Below, in pieces: positions 54,881 through 63,815 of a stretch of 64,000 bases of DNA. The position numbers were made by a program, and so were the translations under genes. Positions within the stretch are counted from its first letter, which is position 1. Every line of letters starts with the position of its first letter. This DNA is from Bacteroidota bacterium (GTDB lineage Bacteria > Bacteroidota > Bacteroidia > Bacteroidales > NBLH01). The stretch lies in NCBI GenBank assembly GCA_025361565.1, contig JANYKN010000089.1, forward strand, positions 124,001-188,000, given 5' to 3'. Under the pieces are notes generated by a model. It made no database searches, was not told where the DNA came from, and saw only the letters and a list, made by a program, of their open reading frames with translations.

Positions 54881-57709
54881 TTATTTCATGAATTCCTCAT
54901 AGTTTTCAGGAATTAAATTTTGAATTATCTTAGGGAATGAATTTAATCCAACAGTTATTTCTGTTAAATCAAAGCTACTTAGGTGCTCAAGCAAAGAATT
55001 CGCATACTCATGAACTGGCTTTAAATTATATTCAAGACTAAAAAGCTCAAGTTCTTTTGCAAATTTTTCTATATCATCAGATAGCGAATCTCGTGTAACT
55101 TTTTTCCATTCTGTAAGGAATTTATTTATCAATTGATTCTTAATAAGCTCATAATTGGGATGTGTTTTGATATTTTCTATTTCAGCACTGGGCTCAAAAT
55201 GCTGTTTTTTCTCTTTGGATATCCTGATTTTTCGATGAGGAATATATTTTGAAATGGTTGATATTAATTCAGTTCGTTTTATTGGCTTTGAAAGATAGTC
55301 GTTAAATCCATAATCTAATGGCTTTATAACCCCTGTAGACATGGCTACCACTGGAATATTTTTGAACTTCTTCTGTTCTTTGATCCATTGTAATATCTCA
55401 TAACCCTCATTGTCTTTGATATTTACATCTAAAAGGATCAAACGTGGTTTTTGATTTACCGGTCCTATCAGATTTTTATCACCATCAGAAATTGAAATAA
55501 TATTTAAGTTAGAGTTTAAGAAGTTTTCTTTAATTAGTCGGCAATTGTTTTTATCCTTATCTATGACTATAATATTTGATTTGTCATAACGGATTTCGAA
55601 TTCTAAATTTTTTAATAATTCTTTTTCTTGTTTTAGTTGGTTTGATGTATCAACCTCTTTAAAAACAATGGTAAATTCCGTATATTGACTTTCAACACTT
55701 TGCAAAGAAATTTGTCCATTCATTGCTTCAACAAGTTTTTTACTTATAGTTAATCCGAGACCTGTTCCACCATATCTCCTTGTATTTTGACCGGCTTGTT
55801 GTTTAAATGCTTTAAATATGTTTTCTTGTTGATCTTTTGGAATTCCTATACCAGAGTCTCGAACCGTGATTTGAATCGTTGATTTATCATTTCGCTTATT
55901 TAACTCTTTAATTGTTAGTTTAATTCCTCCCTTTTCTGTAAACTTAATTGCATTCCCAACCAGGTTAAATAAAATTTGGCGCAATCTTATTTCATCAAGA
56001 AACGCGTAATCTGGCAAGCTGGGCGATAATTCTGTTTCAAAAGTTAATTTTTTTTCATCAAATTGAATGCTAAAAATTTGTGAAATTTCATCAACCAAAG
56101 TATGGAAATTGATTGGCTCATAGCTCAATTCCATCTTTCCGGCTTCAATCTTTGAAAGATCCAAAATATCGTTGATAATAGTCAATAGAGCCCTTCCTCC
56201 TGCCTTTATGGATCTTAAATGCTTTTGGTGGTTTATATCTTCAATCTGGGTTTCGAGCAATTCTGTAAAACCAATCACTGAGTTTAGCGGCGTCCGAATT
56301 TCATGACTCATATTTGCTAAAAATTCACTTTTGGCCTTGTTGGCTTTTTCGGCTTCATTTTTGGCTTTTTCAAGTTCAACTTGGGTGTTTTTTAAATCGG
56401 TAATATCCAAAGTGTTAACAGTTATTGCTTCAACTTTGCCTCTGCTTCCTAAAACAGGCTGATAGGTAACATCCATAAATTTATTACCTAGGTTTTTGTA
56501 TGAAAACCAATCCTGGAAACGAATCTGTTTTCCTGAAAAAACCTCAAGAAATTTATCCTTTATTTTTTCTTCAAATATTTCTTTGCCCCATAATTCCTCA
56601 GTAGTTTTACCTTCAATCTCATGTTTTTTCAAATTATGTGCCTGAACATAGGAATCATTTACAACCAAATACCTGAAATCCTTGTCAACCAGAGACATCA
56701 TTTCACTTGAATTTCGAATGATCAGTTCGTAGTTCTTAAGTTTATTTAATAATTTCTCTTTTTTAGTGATGTCTTCTAAAATACCAACATATCCAATAAT
56801 TACGCCTTCATTGACCATTTCACTGGCTATTGAATGTACTTTGATGATTTTTTTGTTTTTGGTATTTTTAATCCGATAAATAACGTTATAATTTACCGGG
56901 CTTTTCTGAATTCCTCTAAGCCAACGCTTTTTGACCATCTCAAGATCTTCTGGATGTATTGCCTTTTTCCAGCCACTGTCCAGCGCTTCGTCAAAGCTTA
57001 ATCCACTCAATTTACAGTATTCTTTATTTACAAACTCATTGCCACCTTCAGGATTACATACATAAATGCCAAATGGTATGCTTTCGCTCATATTTCTAAA
57101 TCGTAATTCGCTGTTAATTAGTTCTATGGATTTTTTAACAATTTCATTGTTAGATTTTTCCAACTCTTTATTAATCGATCTGAGCTTTAAATTATTTTGT
57201 TCAATTTCTTTATTTTTTTTGTTAAGCTCAATTTCAAATTCTTTCCGCTTACTTATGTTGACACCTGTTATAATGTATCCTTTCAAATTTCCTTTTGCGC
57301 TCATTCGTGACCTTACGTTCCACCATAACCATCTCTCTTTTCCGGTTTTTGTTTTATTTAAAGTGATAAAAGTTTGACCTGCCGAATGTGGAAGTGGTAT
57401 TTCTTCAATAAATTTACCTATTTCATCTTCATCCTCAATTATATCGATAAACATAGAAGGTGAAAACTTTTTTCCGATGATTTGGTTTAATTCAGGCTTT
57501 ACTAAATCGAGAAATAAATAATTGCAATACAATAATATACCGTTCTTTGAAAGTTTAATTACCGCGGCATTAACCCAATCAAGTATATCTTTTAAAGCTC
57601 TTTCCTTTTTGTTGGATGTTTTCAACTTTTTTTCAAGCGAATTCAAGTTTGGATTTGCAACTTCGGAATTTTCCTGAATATTTGCCAGATTATCTTCTTT
57701 CTTATTCAT
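54881..57709 (-). CDS. PAS-containing hybrid sensor histidine kinase
   Basis: A 942-residue kinase with no clear membrane span. Three PAS domains (about 42-155, 203-315 with PFGIYVCNPEGGNEFVN, 325-440 with MSLVDKDFRYLVVND) lie ahead of a HisKA domain with His469 (FLANMSHEIRTPLNSVIG). The ATPase domain (about 570-685) has NLVGNAIKFTEKGG, RDSGIGIPKDQQ and YGGTGLGLTISKKL. A receiver domain (712-830) follows with Asp761 (LLDVNIKDNEGYE) and Lys808 in YLSKPI. The C-terminal 110 residues are helical but lack the His-x-x-Lys-Gly motif of an HPt domain. It would sense an internal signal such as redox state; the ligand is unknown. Confidence 0.93.
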   Translation of the reverse strand: MNKKEDNLANIQENSEVANPNLNSLEKKLKTSNKKERALKDILDWVNAAVIKLSKNGILLYCNYLFLDLVKPELNQIIGKKFSPSMFIDIIEDEDEIGKFIEEIPLPHSAGQTFITLNKTKTGKERWLWWNVRSRMSAKGNLKGYIITGVNISKRKEFEIELNKKNKEIEQNNLKLRSINKELEKSNNEIVKKSIELINSELRFRNMSESIPFGIYVCNPEGGNEFVNKEYCKLSGLSFDEALDSGWKKAIHPEDLEMVKKRWLRGIQKSPVNYNVIYRIKNTKNKKIIKVHSIASEMVNEGVIIGYVGILEDITKKEKLLNKLKNYELIIRNSSEMMSLVDKDFRYLVVNDSYVQAHNLKKHEIEGKTTEELWGKEIFEEKIKDKFLEVFSGKQIRFQDWFSYKNLGNKFMDVTYQPVLGSRGKVEAITVNTLDITDLKNTQVELEKAKNEAEKANKAKSEFLANMSHEIRTPLNSVIGFTELLETQIEDINHQKHLRSIKAGGRALLTIINDILDLSKIEAGKMELSYEPINFHTLVDEISQIFSIQFDEKKLTFETELSPSLPDYAFLDEIRLRQILFNLVGNAIKFTEKGGIKLTIKELNKRNDKSTIQITVRDSGIGIPKDQQENIFKAFKQQAGQNTRRYGGTGLGLTISKKLVEAMNGQISLQSVESQYTEFTIVFKEVDTSNQLKQEKELLKNLEFEIRYDKSNIIVIDKDKNNCRLIKENFLNSNLNIISISDGDKNLIGPVNQKPRLILLDVNIKDNEGYEILQWIKEQKKFKNIPVVAMSTGVIKPLDYGFNDYLSKPIKRTELISTISKYIPHRKIRISKEKKQHFEPSAEIENIKTHPNYELIKNQLINKFLTEWKKVTRDSLSDDIEKFAKELELFSLEYNLKPVHEYANSLLEHLSSFDLTEITVGLNSFPKIIQNLIPENYEEFMK

Positions 57710-57860
57710 TTTTGCAGTGATGGGTAAATGCTTAGTTCACCTGTTTTATCCTTTCGGAATGGGCAATGCGATTTTGTATTATGACAATTTACACTTCGTC
57801 AAATTTATTAAAAATAGATTAATTCCACCAGATTCTTCTAATTTATCTGCATAAATAGGC

Positions 57861-57904
57861 AAAACCTGAATTCAATAATAATTGATTAAATGAATTCAGG
57901 TTTT
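57861..57904. terminator. Rho-independent terminator, mainly of msrB
   Basis: Perfect 14-bp stem AAAACCTGAATTCA (57861-57874) / TGAATTCAGGTTTT (57891-57904) with a 16-nt loop. It lies 92 bp after the msrB stop on the minus strand. The A/T ends allow use in either direction. The rest of 57710-57995 holds nothing else recognisable. Confidence 0.75.
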
Positions 57905-57995
57905 AGTGAGTGTAAAAATATTTGCCAGATGAAAAAAGTTTGACTTCTAATAATATAGAATTTTAAATTATTGTATATTATTAGTGAAGTTGGGA

Positions 57996-58499
57996 TTAAT
58001 CTTTTTTAAAAGGGATAAATTCAAGGGCAGCTGAATTTATGCAGTATCTTAAACCTGTTGGTTTTGGGCCATCTTCAAATACATGGCCAAGATGTGCATC
58101 GCATTTTGAACAGCGCACTTCAATTCTTACCATTCCATGCGTTACATCTTTTTTTGATACTACATTTTTACTCGAACGGATATCAAAAAAAGCTGGCCAT
58201 CCACAGCCGGAATTGAATTTTGTGCTTGATTCAAATAATTCCTGGCCGCAACAAGCGCAGATATAAGTTCCTTTCTCAAAAAAATTATCAAATTTACCTG
58301 TATATGGACTTTCTGTTCCATTTTCGCGAGTCACAAAATACTGCATTGGACTTAGTATTTTTTTCCATTCTTCTTTTGTCTTTTCCATTTTATCTGTGTT
58401 TATTTTTCCCTGGTTTTCGGATTCATTTTTCTGTGCATATAATTGGCTGTCTATATTAATTATAAATAGCACTAAGCAATATAATAAAAGTGTTTTCAT
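57996..58499 (-). CDS. msrB: Peptide-methionine (R)-S-oxide reductase, exported
   Basis: Repairs methionine-R-sulfoxide in proteins. The 167-residue precursor has a signal peptide (1-22, ending QLYAQ), so it acts in the periplasm, unlike cytoplasmic MsrB. The Zn site is formed by CACCGQ and CSKCDAH; STKFNSGCGWPAFF and the catalytic Cys in GLRYCINSAALEF are intact. A periplasmic reductant would be needed. No msrA is adjacent. Confidence 0.95.
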   Translation of the reverse strand: MKTLLLYCLVLFIINIDSQLYAQKNESENQGKINTDKMEKTKEEWKKILSPMQYFVTRENGTESPYTGKFDNFFEKGTYICACCGQELFESSTKFNSGCGWPAFFDIRSSKNVVSKKDVTHGMVRIEVRCSKCDAHLGHVFEDGPKPTGLRYCINSAALEFIPFKKD

Positions 58500-59035
58500 T
58501 TGATGATGATTTAATATATTATTTCATTGAAAATTATTTTCCTAATCCTTAATCAATGTTGTTTAGTTAAGCCTGAAAGGCTTTAATATGAATAGCCACG
58601 GGTTGAACCCGTGGGAAAATATGAAAAATGCAAATAACCCTGAAAGGGTTAAATATCAAACATTTATTATTCAACCCATTCTGGGTTGTCTTACCCATGC
58701 ATCGTTTTCCATGGGTTTACCCATGGTTATTCATATTATACCCCGAAGGGGTATTTGATTATCAGATATTTATTCTTAGCTAAACGACATTGAATCCTTA
58801 ATTCAAAATTATTTGTTTATTGCATCATTACATTTTACATTGAATTTTATAAATGTTACGTAGAAACTATTAAAATTATAGAATTCATACAAATCAAATT
58901 TATGCTAATTTAGAACTGTATTTCTGTTTGGTTATTAAACATGATCAAAACAATTGGTGTAGTTAATGGTTCAAATTTGTTTTATTTTTATTGAAATATT
59001 TAAATTCGAAAAAACGCTTATCTTCCATTTTTTAA
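58500..59035. other. Intergenic region with REP-like palindromes, no gene
   Basis: The left part (58565-58755) is a cluster of palindromes listed separately. The right part (58755-59035) is AT-rich with no feature I recognise. No ORF longer than about 40 codons looks coding. Confidence 0.7.
58565..58755. repeat. REP-like palindrome cluster
   Basis: At least six short palindromes in 190 bp: AAGCC-TGAAA-GGCTT (58569-58583), CCACGGGTTGAACCCGTGG (58596-58614), AACCCTGAAAGGGTT (58636-58650), CAACCCATTCTGGGTTG (58672-58688), CCATGGGTTTACCCATGG (58709-58726) and TACCCCGAAGGGGTA (58739-58753). The spacers are TTTAATATGAATAG and its complement CTATTCATATTA-like sequence. This is the look of the REP/BIME elements that RAYT transposases spread in Bacteroidota. 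Confidence 0.75.
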
Positions 59036-59524
59036 ATGAAAAAAGTTTATAAATATAAGGAAAACAGGAATTTAAAAACCGGAGATGTTTATAAATTTTG
59101 GATTATAAAGAAAATCAAATTTCCGGATGGTGTTGATTATTTTGTGATGAGAGATCCTTATGGCGAAAAGCATTTATTACCTGCCAGATATTACAGGCAT
59201 TATAATATCCAAACCAAATCTTATTACAATTGCAGAATTGATAAGATCAATTGTCAGGGTAGATTATTTTTTGAACCGGAACATCCATTTTTTGAGCTTG
59301 GAAATACCTATTTATTTTATTTTAAAAAAATTGCGGTTCTTATTTCTAAAAATAGGAATTTAACCCAATACTTCTTAATGAAAAGTGGAAACGGAGAATC
59401 TGCTTACCTTCTCTATAATCCATTATTAAAACCCCAAAAAGGAAAATTTGAAATGTATAAAGTTATAAAAGTTAAAAAAGCAAAGATTTTCCTTCAAAAA
59501 GCTGAAATTCCAAAATTGGATTGA
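59036..59524 (+). CDS. Hypothetical protein, possibly OB/S1-like
   Basis: A 162-residue protein I do not recognise. It has no signal peptide or membrane span, is basic (many Lys, Tyr and Phe), and its pattern of short beta strands (GDVYKFWIIKKIKFPDGVDYF, though only pattern is claimed, then NCRIDKINCQGRLFFEPEHP) resembles an OB- or S1-like fold such as RNA-binding proteins have. It stands alone between repeat clusters. Codon use is like that of the neighbours. The frame is clean and the composition protein-like, so I regard it as a real gene of unknown role. Confidence 0.6.
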   Translation: MKKVYKYKENRNLKTGDVYKFWIIKKIKFPDGVDYFVMRDPYGEKHLLPARYYRHYNIQTKSYYNCRIDKINCQGRLFFEPEHPFFELGNTYLFYFKKIAVLISKNRNLTQYFLMKSGNGESAYLLYNPLLKPQKGKFEMYKVIKVKKAKIFLQKAEIPKLD

Positions 59525-59534
59525 TGATTTTAAA

Positions 59535-59700
59535 TCAGTGAGACAATGATTTTAAAAGTCGAAGACGTATTAAAATCATTATGTCGAACTGATCCCGAAT
59601 GCGAAGCATGTCGGGATCTAATAGGGTTATATTCCCCACTGTTTGCGGTGTATTATTAAAAATAATATACCGTAGAGATACCCCTTCCACTTGTGGAGGG
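59535..59700 (+). repeat. Palindromic intergenic element, left copy
   Basis: TTAAATCAGTGAGAC, then a hairpin (AATGATTTTAA / TTAAAATCATT), GTCGAACTG and a second palindrome GATCCCGA ... TCGGGATC (59591-59618), followed by more short palindromes (CCCCTTCCACTTGTGGAGGGG near 59680-59701). A diverged copy in inverted orientation lies at 60630-60745. Confidence 0.55.
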
Positions 59701-59721
59701 GAAGTCAAATATTCTATAAAA

Positions 59722-59751
59722 ACAAAAAAGCCCTGCTGTAAAGAGGGCTTT
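59722..59751 (-). terminator. Rho-independent terminator of the outer-membrane protein gene
   Basis: AAAGCCCT (59727-59734) pairs with AGGGCTTT (59744-59751). On the minus strand the stem is followed by TTTTTTG and further T, 21 bp after the stop of the beta-barrel gene. Confidence 0.8.
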
Positions 59752-59772
59752 AATAGGTTTCAAATAAATTTA

Positions 59773-60468
59773 TTAAAACGTCAAAAGCACTCCTGCATTA
59801 TAATTAAAGTAAGCAATCGCTTGCTTATTTTTTACATTTTCTAATGTTTTATAATCGTAGGTTTCAAAAGTCGGATTTCCGGCAATATAATCTGCCGAAA
59901 GATTTAACCCAAACCTGCTGCTTAGTTTAAACAATGCACCTGCCCCAAAATTGTATGCAAAAGTACCTGTATATTTACCAATAGTTGATTTGCTAACAAG
60001 GGTTTGTCCATAAAATTGATATACCAAGGTTTGGCTTGGCCTGTAGGCCGACATTACACCAATAAATGTTTTTCCATAAATAGAAACATAGTCTCCAATA
60101 TTTACTTTAAGTATTGGGCCAATTAAAAAGTTATGCAGATTATAATTGCCCGATGAAAGGCCAATGGTATCAACCTCATTCTTAAATCTTTCTTTAAGTA
60201 AACCGTTGAAAAATCCGGAATTAAAATTGCAGTTATTAAACCTTAAGTCTGCTCCAATACCAATAAAATCAGAAAAGTAATACGACATTTCAAAACTGAA
60301 ATTATAACCGTTTTGTGCATATCCCGATTCTTTGTTGTTCAAATCCGATTCTGCAAAATTACCTACAGGAACGGTGTATCCACCAGTAACGCTAAGGTAT
60401 TTTTCCTGGGCATGGCTTAAAGAAATACCCAATATAGTAATTAGTAGCAGGGCTGATAGTTTTTTCAT
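59773..60468 (-). CDS. Outer-membrane beta-barrel protein
   Basis: A 231-residue protein with a signal peptide (residues 1-20, LISLSHAQ-like end). Alternating hydrophobic strands with aromatic girdles run through it (YLSVTGGYTVPVGNFAES, FSFEMSYYFSDFIGIGADLR, FLIGPILKVNIGDYVSIYGK). The protein ends in Phe (YNAGVLLTF), the usual BAM recognition end. It is like small eight-stranded porin-family barrels of Bacteroidota, with no known function. The gene stands alone, flanked on both sides by an inverted pair of palindromic elements. Confidence 0.8.
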   Translation of the reverse strand: MKKLSALLLITILGISLSHAQEKYLSVTGGYTVPVGNFAESDLNNKESGYAQNGYNFSFEMSYYFSDFIGIGADLRFNNCNFNSGFFNGLLKERFKNEVDTIGLSSGNYNLHNFLIGPILKVNIGDYVSIYGKTFIGVMSAYRPSQTLVYQFYGQTLVSKSTIGKYTGTFAYNFGAGALFKLSSRFGLNLSADYIAGNPTFETYDYKTLENVKNKQAIAYFNYNAGVLLTF

Positions 60469-61185
60469 GGGGTTTTTATAAGTTTAATTGATACAAAGAT
60501 ATTAAAAAACCAAGGATGCAACAAAAGTGCTTACTCATGTATTGCAATTTATTTTTTTTCTTGCTAACTATTCTTAACATTGGATGTTCCCTCATATCCA
60601 TATGCCAAAAATAAACTACTGCGCCCCTTGGTGGGGGTAGATGACCCAAGGGATCCCTCGACTTTGCTCGGGAGCAGTTCGACTAGATAATTTCAGTTCA
60701 CTATCGTTCACGAAATTATAGTCTCACTGATTTAATGCCAATCATTTTTAAGGGTTGACAAAACCATATTAATTGCTGATATTTGCATCAAAAATATTAA
60801 ATTTGTGAACTATTTCTATTTCAGGTAAATGGGCCTTATTATTTGGTGTTAAAATAGATTTGGAACAGTTCTTGTAAATAAAATGAGGATATTTTATATG
60901 AAATCCTGTATTTTGTCCGTTCATTTTATAGGTATTTTTTGTATTTTGTAAATTTTGTATCAATCAGATCATAAAAAATTCATATTTATTAATTTCAAAT
61001 ACCAGCTTATTTTAATAAAAACTAAAGATTAACACATGAAACAACCATATGAATGTAATATCCAAAATCAAATTGAAAATGAGGAAGTTACATCAATTGA
61101 AAAAATGCAAATTACCGAAGGCTTGTCCGACTTACCAAAGGCGGGCGTTTTTTTAAGCTTAAGAAAAAAACTTAATAATAATCCA
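60469..61185. other. Intergenic region with an inverted palindromic element
   Basis: Besides the element at 60630-60745, the region holds AT-rich sequence only. The frame 61036-61185 is open and in frame with the Kelch gene, but its 50 residues precede a signal peptide and are unlikely to be coding. Confidence 0.6.
60630..60745 (-). repeat. Palindromic intergenic element, right copy (inverted)
   Basis: Read on the minus strand it shows TTAAATCAGTGAGAC, a hairpin (ATAATTTC / GAAATTAT), then GTCGAACTG-CTCCCGA and a palindrome GGGATCCCTTGGGTC-type tail. The order and several words are the same as in the left copy at 59535-59700, which lies on the other side of the outer-membrane protein gene. 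Confidence 0.5.
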
Positions 61186-62757
61186 ATGAAAAAAGCAAGC
61201 TATTTTATACTAATTGCTATTATTTTTGTGGCCTTTTCATGTAAAAAAGAAACGGAAGTATTTTCTTTTTACAGGCCATCAAATCCACAGAATTTTAAAA
61301 CCGTTAAAGGTGGTGAGTTGTATGCCTTTGCTGCAGATGATTCGTTACTTGTCCGTGCCGATTATTATTTGAAAGTATTGGGACAAATCCAAAATTACGG
61401 AAGTGGAATTCTTCGATACGGTTTTACCTGGAGTAAATCAATTGCAAAACCTGTACTTGGCAATGCATCATGCTCCGATACTATAATAGAATCACCAATA
61501 GCTGAGCAGGATACGCTCTCATTTACACTGCCTTTGACAAATTTAACTCCAAATACACTTTATAATATCCGATCATTCATAATTACAGATATAGATACTG
61601 CCTATAATCCGGTAGTACTGAAAGTAACCACTAAAAACGCCATTGATGAGTGGTTTGAACAGACAGGGGAGTTAAACAAACCAATTTCATTGGTATATGA
61701 TGCTGTTGCCTTTAATTTTGGCGATACCGTTTTCTTTGGAACAGGTAATTTTGGGAAAACATTTTTATCCAATAATATGTATATGTATGATCCAAAAGTT
61801 GGCACTTGGACCACTTTACCTGCAGTACCTAAAACTCCTTTACCGTTAAACCGTAGTGAAGTAACCGATGCTGTTGGTTTTGCTATTGCCTTCCATGATA
61901 TTTACGGACCACAGGGGGAAATAAATAAATTAATGTATATTGGATTAGGTGATTTTGGTGGTAAGGATCTTGGATCTGAAAAATCATCAACAATGCAGAT
62001 ATATGACTTGATCAAAAATGAATGGACAGGAGTTCAAACTGCTCCTTTTGCCGGAGGGAAAATGAGTGGTGCTGTTAGTTTTGTGTTAGGTGAAGTAGCC
62101 TATGTGGGTACCGGTTCAAACACTGCTGCTACAAAGGCTTGGTACGTTTATATACCGGCTTATGACAGGGATGGAGTTATTGCAACAGAGCCATGGCAGC
62201 AATTACTATCTGAGCCAGGAACTAAAAAAAGGACAGGTGCTGTTGCGTTTACTATAAATGGCAGAGGTTACTTTGGTTTAGGAATGGATGAAGCCGGAAA
62301 TTTCCTTAATGATTTTTGGGAGTTCAGGCCAAATAATGATGATCCAACAAAAGGTAGTTGGTCTCCAAGGCGTCCATTTCCTGGGACTCCAAGGGCAAAT
62401 GCCTCAGCCTTTTCAATCGGAGATCAAGGATATATAGGTACAGGGGATAACTTTTTACCGATAGTTCCTGGAGATAAAGTTGATCCAGAGAGTGATCCAG
62501 CAAATTTTACAGGCGAAATGTTTAAAGATCTTTGGCGTTATGATCCTTTCAATGATAAATGGTGGCCGCAAGCTGATTATACATCAAATAAAACTGATAG
62601 GCTTAATATGTTTAAAAAAGTAACCCGTGGAGTTGGTTATTCTAGCCCAAAAAACAGAGTTGGATTTATAGGTTTTGGAATTGTTCCAGAAGACCCAACA
62701 TGGCGTCCACAAGGTGATTTATGGAAATATCAACCATTCGAAAGTGGTAATAAATAA
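61186..62757 (+). CDS. Kelch-repeat lipoprotein
   Basis: Started at ATG 61186 it has 523 residues and a signal peptide with a lipobox (IIFVAFSC), so it is anchored in a membrane. The first ATG of the frame (61036) would place 50 hydrophilic residues ahead of the signal peptide and is rejected. Residues about 20-150 form a beta-sandwich (LRYGFTWSKS, NLTPNTLYNIRSFI). Then come about six Kelch blades (DAVAFNFGDTVFFGTG, NMYMYDPKVGTWTTLPAVP, GAVSFVLGEVAYVGTG, GAVAFTINGRGYFGLG, ASAFSIGDQGYIGTGDN), making a beta-propeller. Target unknown. A small outer-membrane protein gene follows after 63 bp. Confidence 0.88.
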   Translation: MKKASYFILIAIIFVAFSCKKETEVFSFYRPSNPQNFKTVKGGELYAFAADDSLLVRADYYLKVLGQIQNYGSGILRYGFTWSKSIAKPVLGNASCSDTIIESPIAEQDTLSFTLPLTNLTPNTLYNIRSFIITDIDTAYNPVVLKVTTKNAIDEWFEQTGELNKPISLVYDAVAFNFGDTVFFGTGNFGKTFLSNNMYMYDPKVGTWTTLPAVPKTPLPLNRSEVTDAVGFAIAFHDIYGPQGEINKLMYIGLGDFGGKDLGSEKSSTMQIYDLIKNEWTGVQTAPFAGGKMSGAVSFVLGEVAYVGTGSNTAATKAWYVYIPAYDRDGVIATEPWQQLLSEPGTKKRTGAVAFTINGRGYFGLGMDEAGNFLNDFWEFRPNNDDPTKGSWSPRRPFPGTPRANASAFSIGDQGYIGTGDNFLPIVPGDKVDPESDPANFTGEMFKDLWRYDPFNDKWWPQADYTSNKTDRLNMFKKVTRGVGYSSPKNRVGFIGFGIVPEDPTWRPQGDLWKYQPFESGNK

Positions 62758-62820
62758 CAAACTAATTGACAAATACTTTTGGGTTTGGCCCGATTTATAA
62801 AAACAAATTAAAATTAGCAA

Positions 62821-63591
62821 ATGGAAAACCGTATTATATTATTAATCATAGGGTTGTGGATTTCGACAATTTCCTTTTCGCAAAAGAATGAATATCAATA
62901 CATTGCACTAAAGTTTGGTGGCAGTTTCGGTTTTAGTGGAGCTCCGGGCTTTAATGCCAATAAATATTTAAATACCCCTGATGGTGAAATGCAAGTCACT
63001 CCAGTATCTTCTTTTAAAGGATTTACTCCGGGTTTTGCTGCAGATTTTCTATATCATTTTGATTTTACAAACAATAATTCGGGTATTTTTACTGGCCTGG
63101 AGTATAATTTCAATGGTATTTCGGCAAAATATGTTACCCAGGAACCAAATGTTTATGATATGGTCGAAACCTACAGAATGCACACGGTAGGGCTTCCGAT
63201 AGCCTTTAAATATGGCCCCGATATTTGGAAAACCCAGCGATATGTTTATGCAGGTGTTCAGATTAATTATATCATCACAATGAGTTCTGTGCAAAAATAT
63301 AGTTGGAAACCTACACCATCAGCTATGAAATTGGGAAAAGACGAATATAATAAAACAGCCTTTAATCTTTTTTTTGGTGCAAATTATTCTGCATTTAACT
63401 TGCAATTTGAATTTTATCCTTCATCCATTTTTAATAAGAGTTATAAAGATGCTGGTGGATTTAAAATACATGATGGGCAGGTGGAGAAAAGGTTTGCAAT
63501 CAAAACAAGTGTTAATATTCCTTATGGATGGTTAAGTGATCAAAGTTTCTGGTGGAAACGTAAATTGAAGAAACTTAAAATTTGGAAGTAA
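62821..63591 (+). CDS. PorT-family outer-membrane beta-barrel protein
   Basis: A 256-residue protein with a signal peptide (1-20, STISFSQ). Barrel strands include YIALKFGGSFGFSGAPG, FTPGFAADFLYHFDF, GIFTGLEYNFNGISAKYV and TVGLPIAFKYGPDIWK, the last being typical of PorT-like barrels (outer-membrane proteins named after PorT of the type IX secretion system, though most members have other roles). A basic C-terminus follows the barrel (WKRKLKKLKIWK). It is co-oriented with the Kelch lipoprotein gene, and a strong terminator follows, so the two form a unit. Confidence 0.75.
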   Translation: MENRIILLIIGLWISTISFSQKNEYQYIALKFGGSFGFSGAPGFNANKYLNTPDGEMQVTPVSSFKGFTPGFAADFLYHFDFTNNNSGIFTGLEYNFNGISAKYVTQEPNVYDMVETYRMHTVGLPIAFKYGPDIWKTQRYVYAGVQINYIITMSSVQKYSWKPTPSAMKLGKDEYNKTAFNLFFGANYSAFNLQFEFYPSSIFNKSYKDAGGFKIHDGQVEKRFAIKTSVNIPYGWLSDQSFWWKRKLKKLKIWK

Positions 63592-63728
63592 ACAATGTAG
63601 CTCCGAAAATAATTGCCATGAATTCACGAATTATATAATTAAAAGGATTTATTATTATTAGTTGATGAATTTTTGGATAATATAATGCTGAGCAATCTAA
63701 TTTGATTTTCCAAGAGATTCTTAAAAAT

Positions 63729-63771
63729 AATGCGGTTAAATGTTCTTAAAACGGTTAACCGCATTTTTTAT
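63729..63771 (+). terminator. Rho-independent terminator
   Basis: AATGCGGTTAA (63729-63739) pairs with TTAACCGCATT (63755-63765), an 11-bp perfect stem, followed by TTTTTA. It ends the Kelch/outer-membrane protein unit; the following 63788-63814 has short tandem ATTCACTC units. Confidence 0.85.
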
Positions 63772-63815
63772 TTTCATTATAATTCCTTCATTCACTCATT
63801 CACTCATTCAATCAT

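Noticed and set aside
60769-60963. A 64-codon minus-strand frame rich in Asn, Lys and Ile
   Set aside because: Composition follows from AT-rich DNA; no motif, and no adjacent gene uses it.
61036-61185. N-terminal extension of the Kelch lipoprotein
   Set aside because: It would place 50 hydrophilic residues ahead of a signal peptide and lipobox, which would block export; the ATG at 61186 is preferred.
63788-63814. ATTCACTC tandem units as a CRISPR or regulatory array
   Set aside because: Only two to three imperfect 8-bp units with no spacers; simple slippage repeat beside the terminator.
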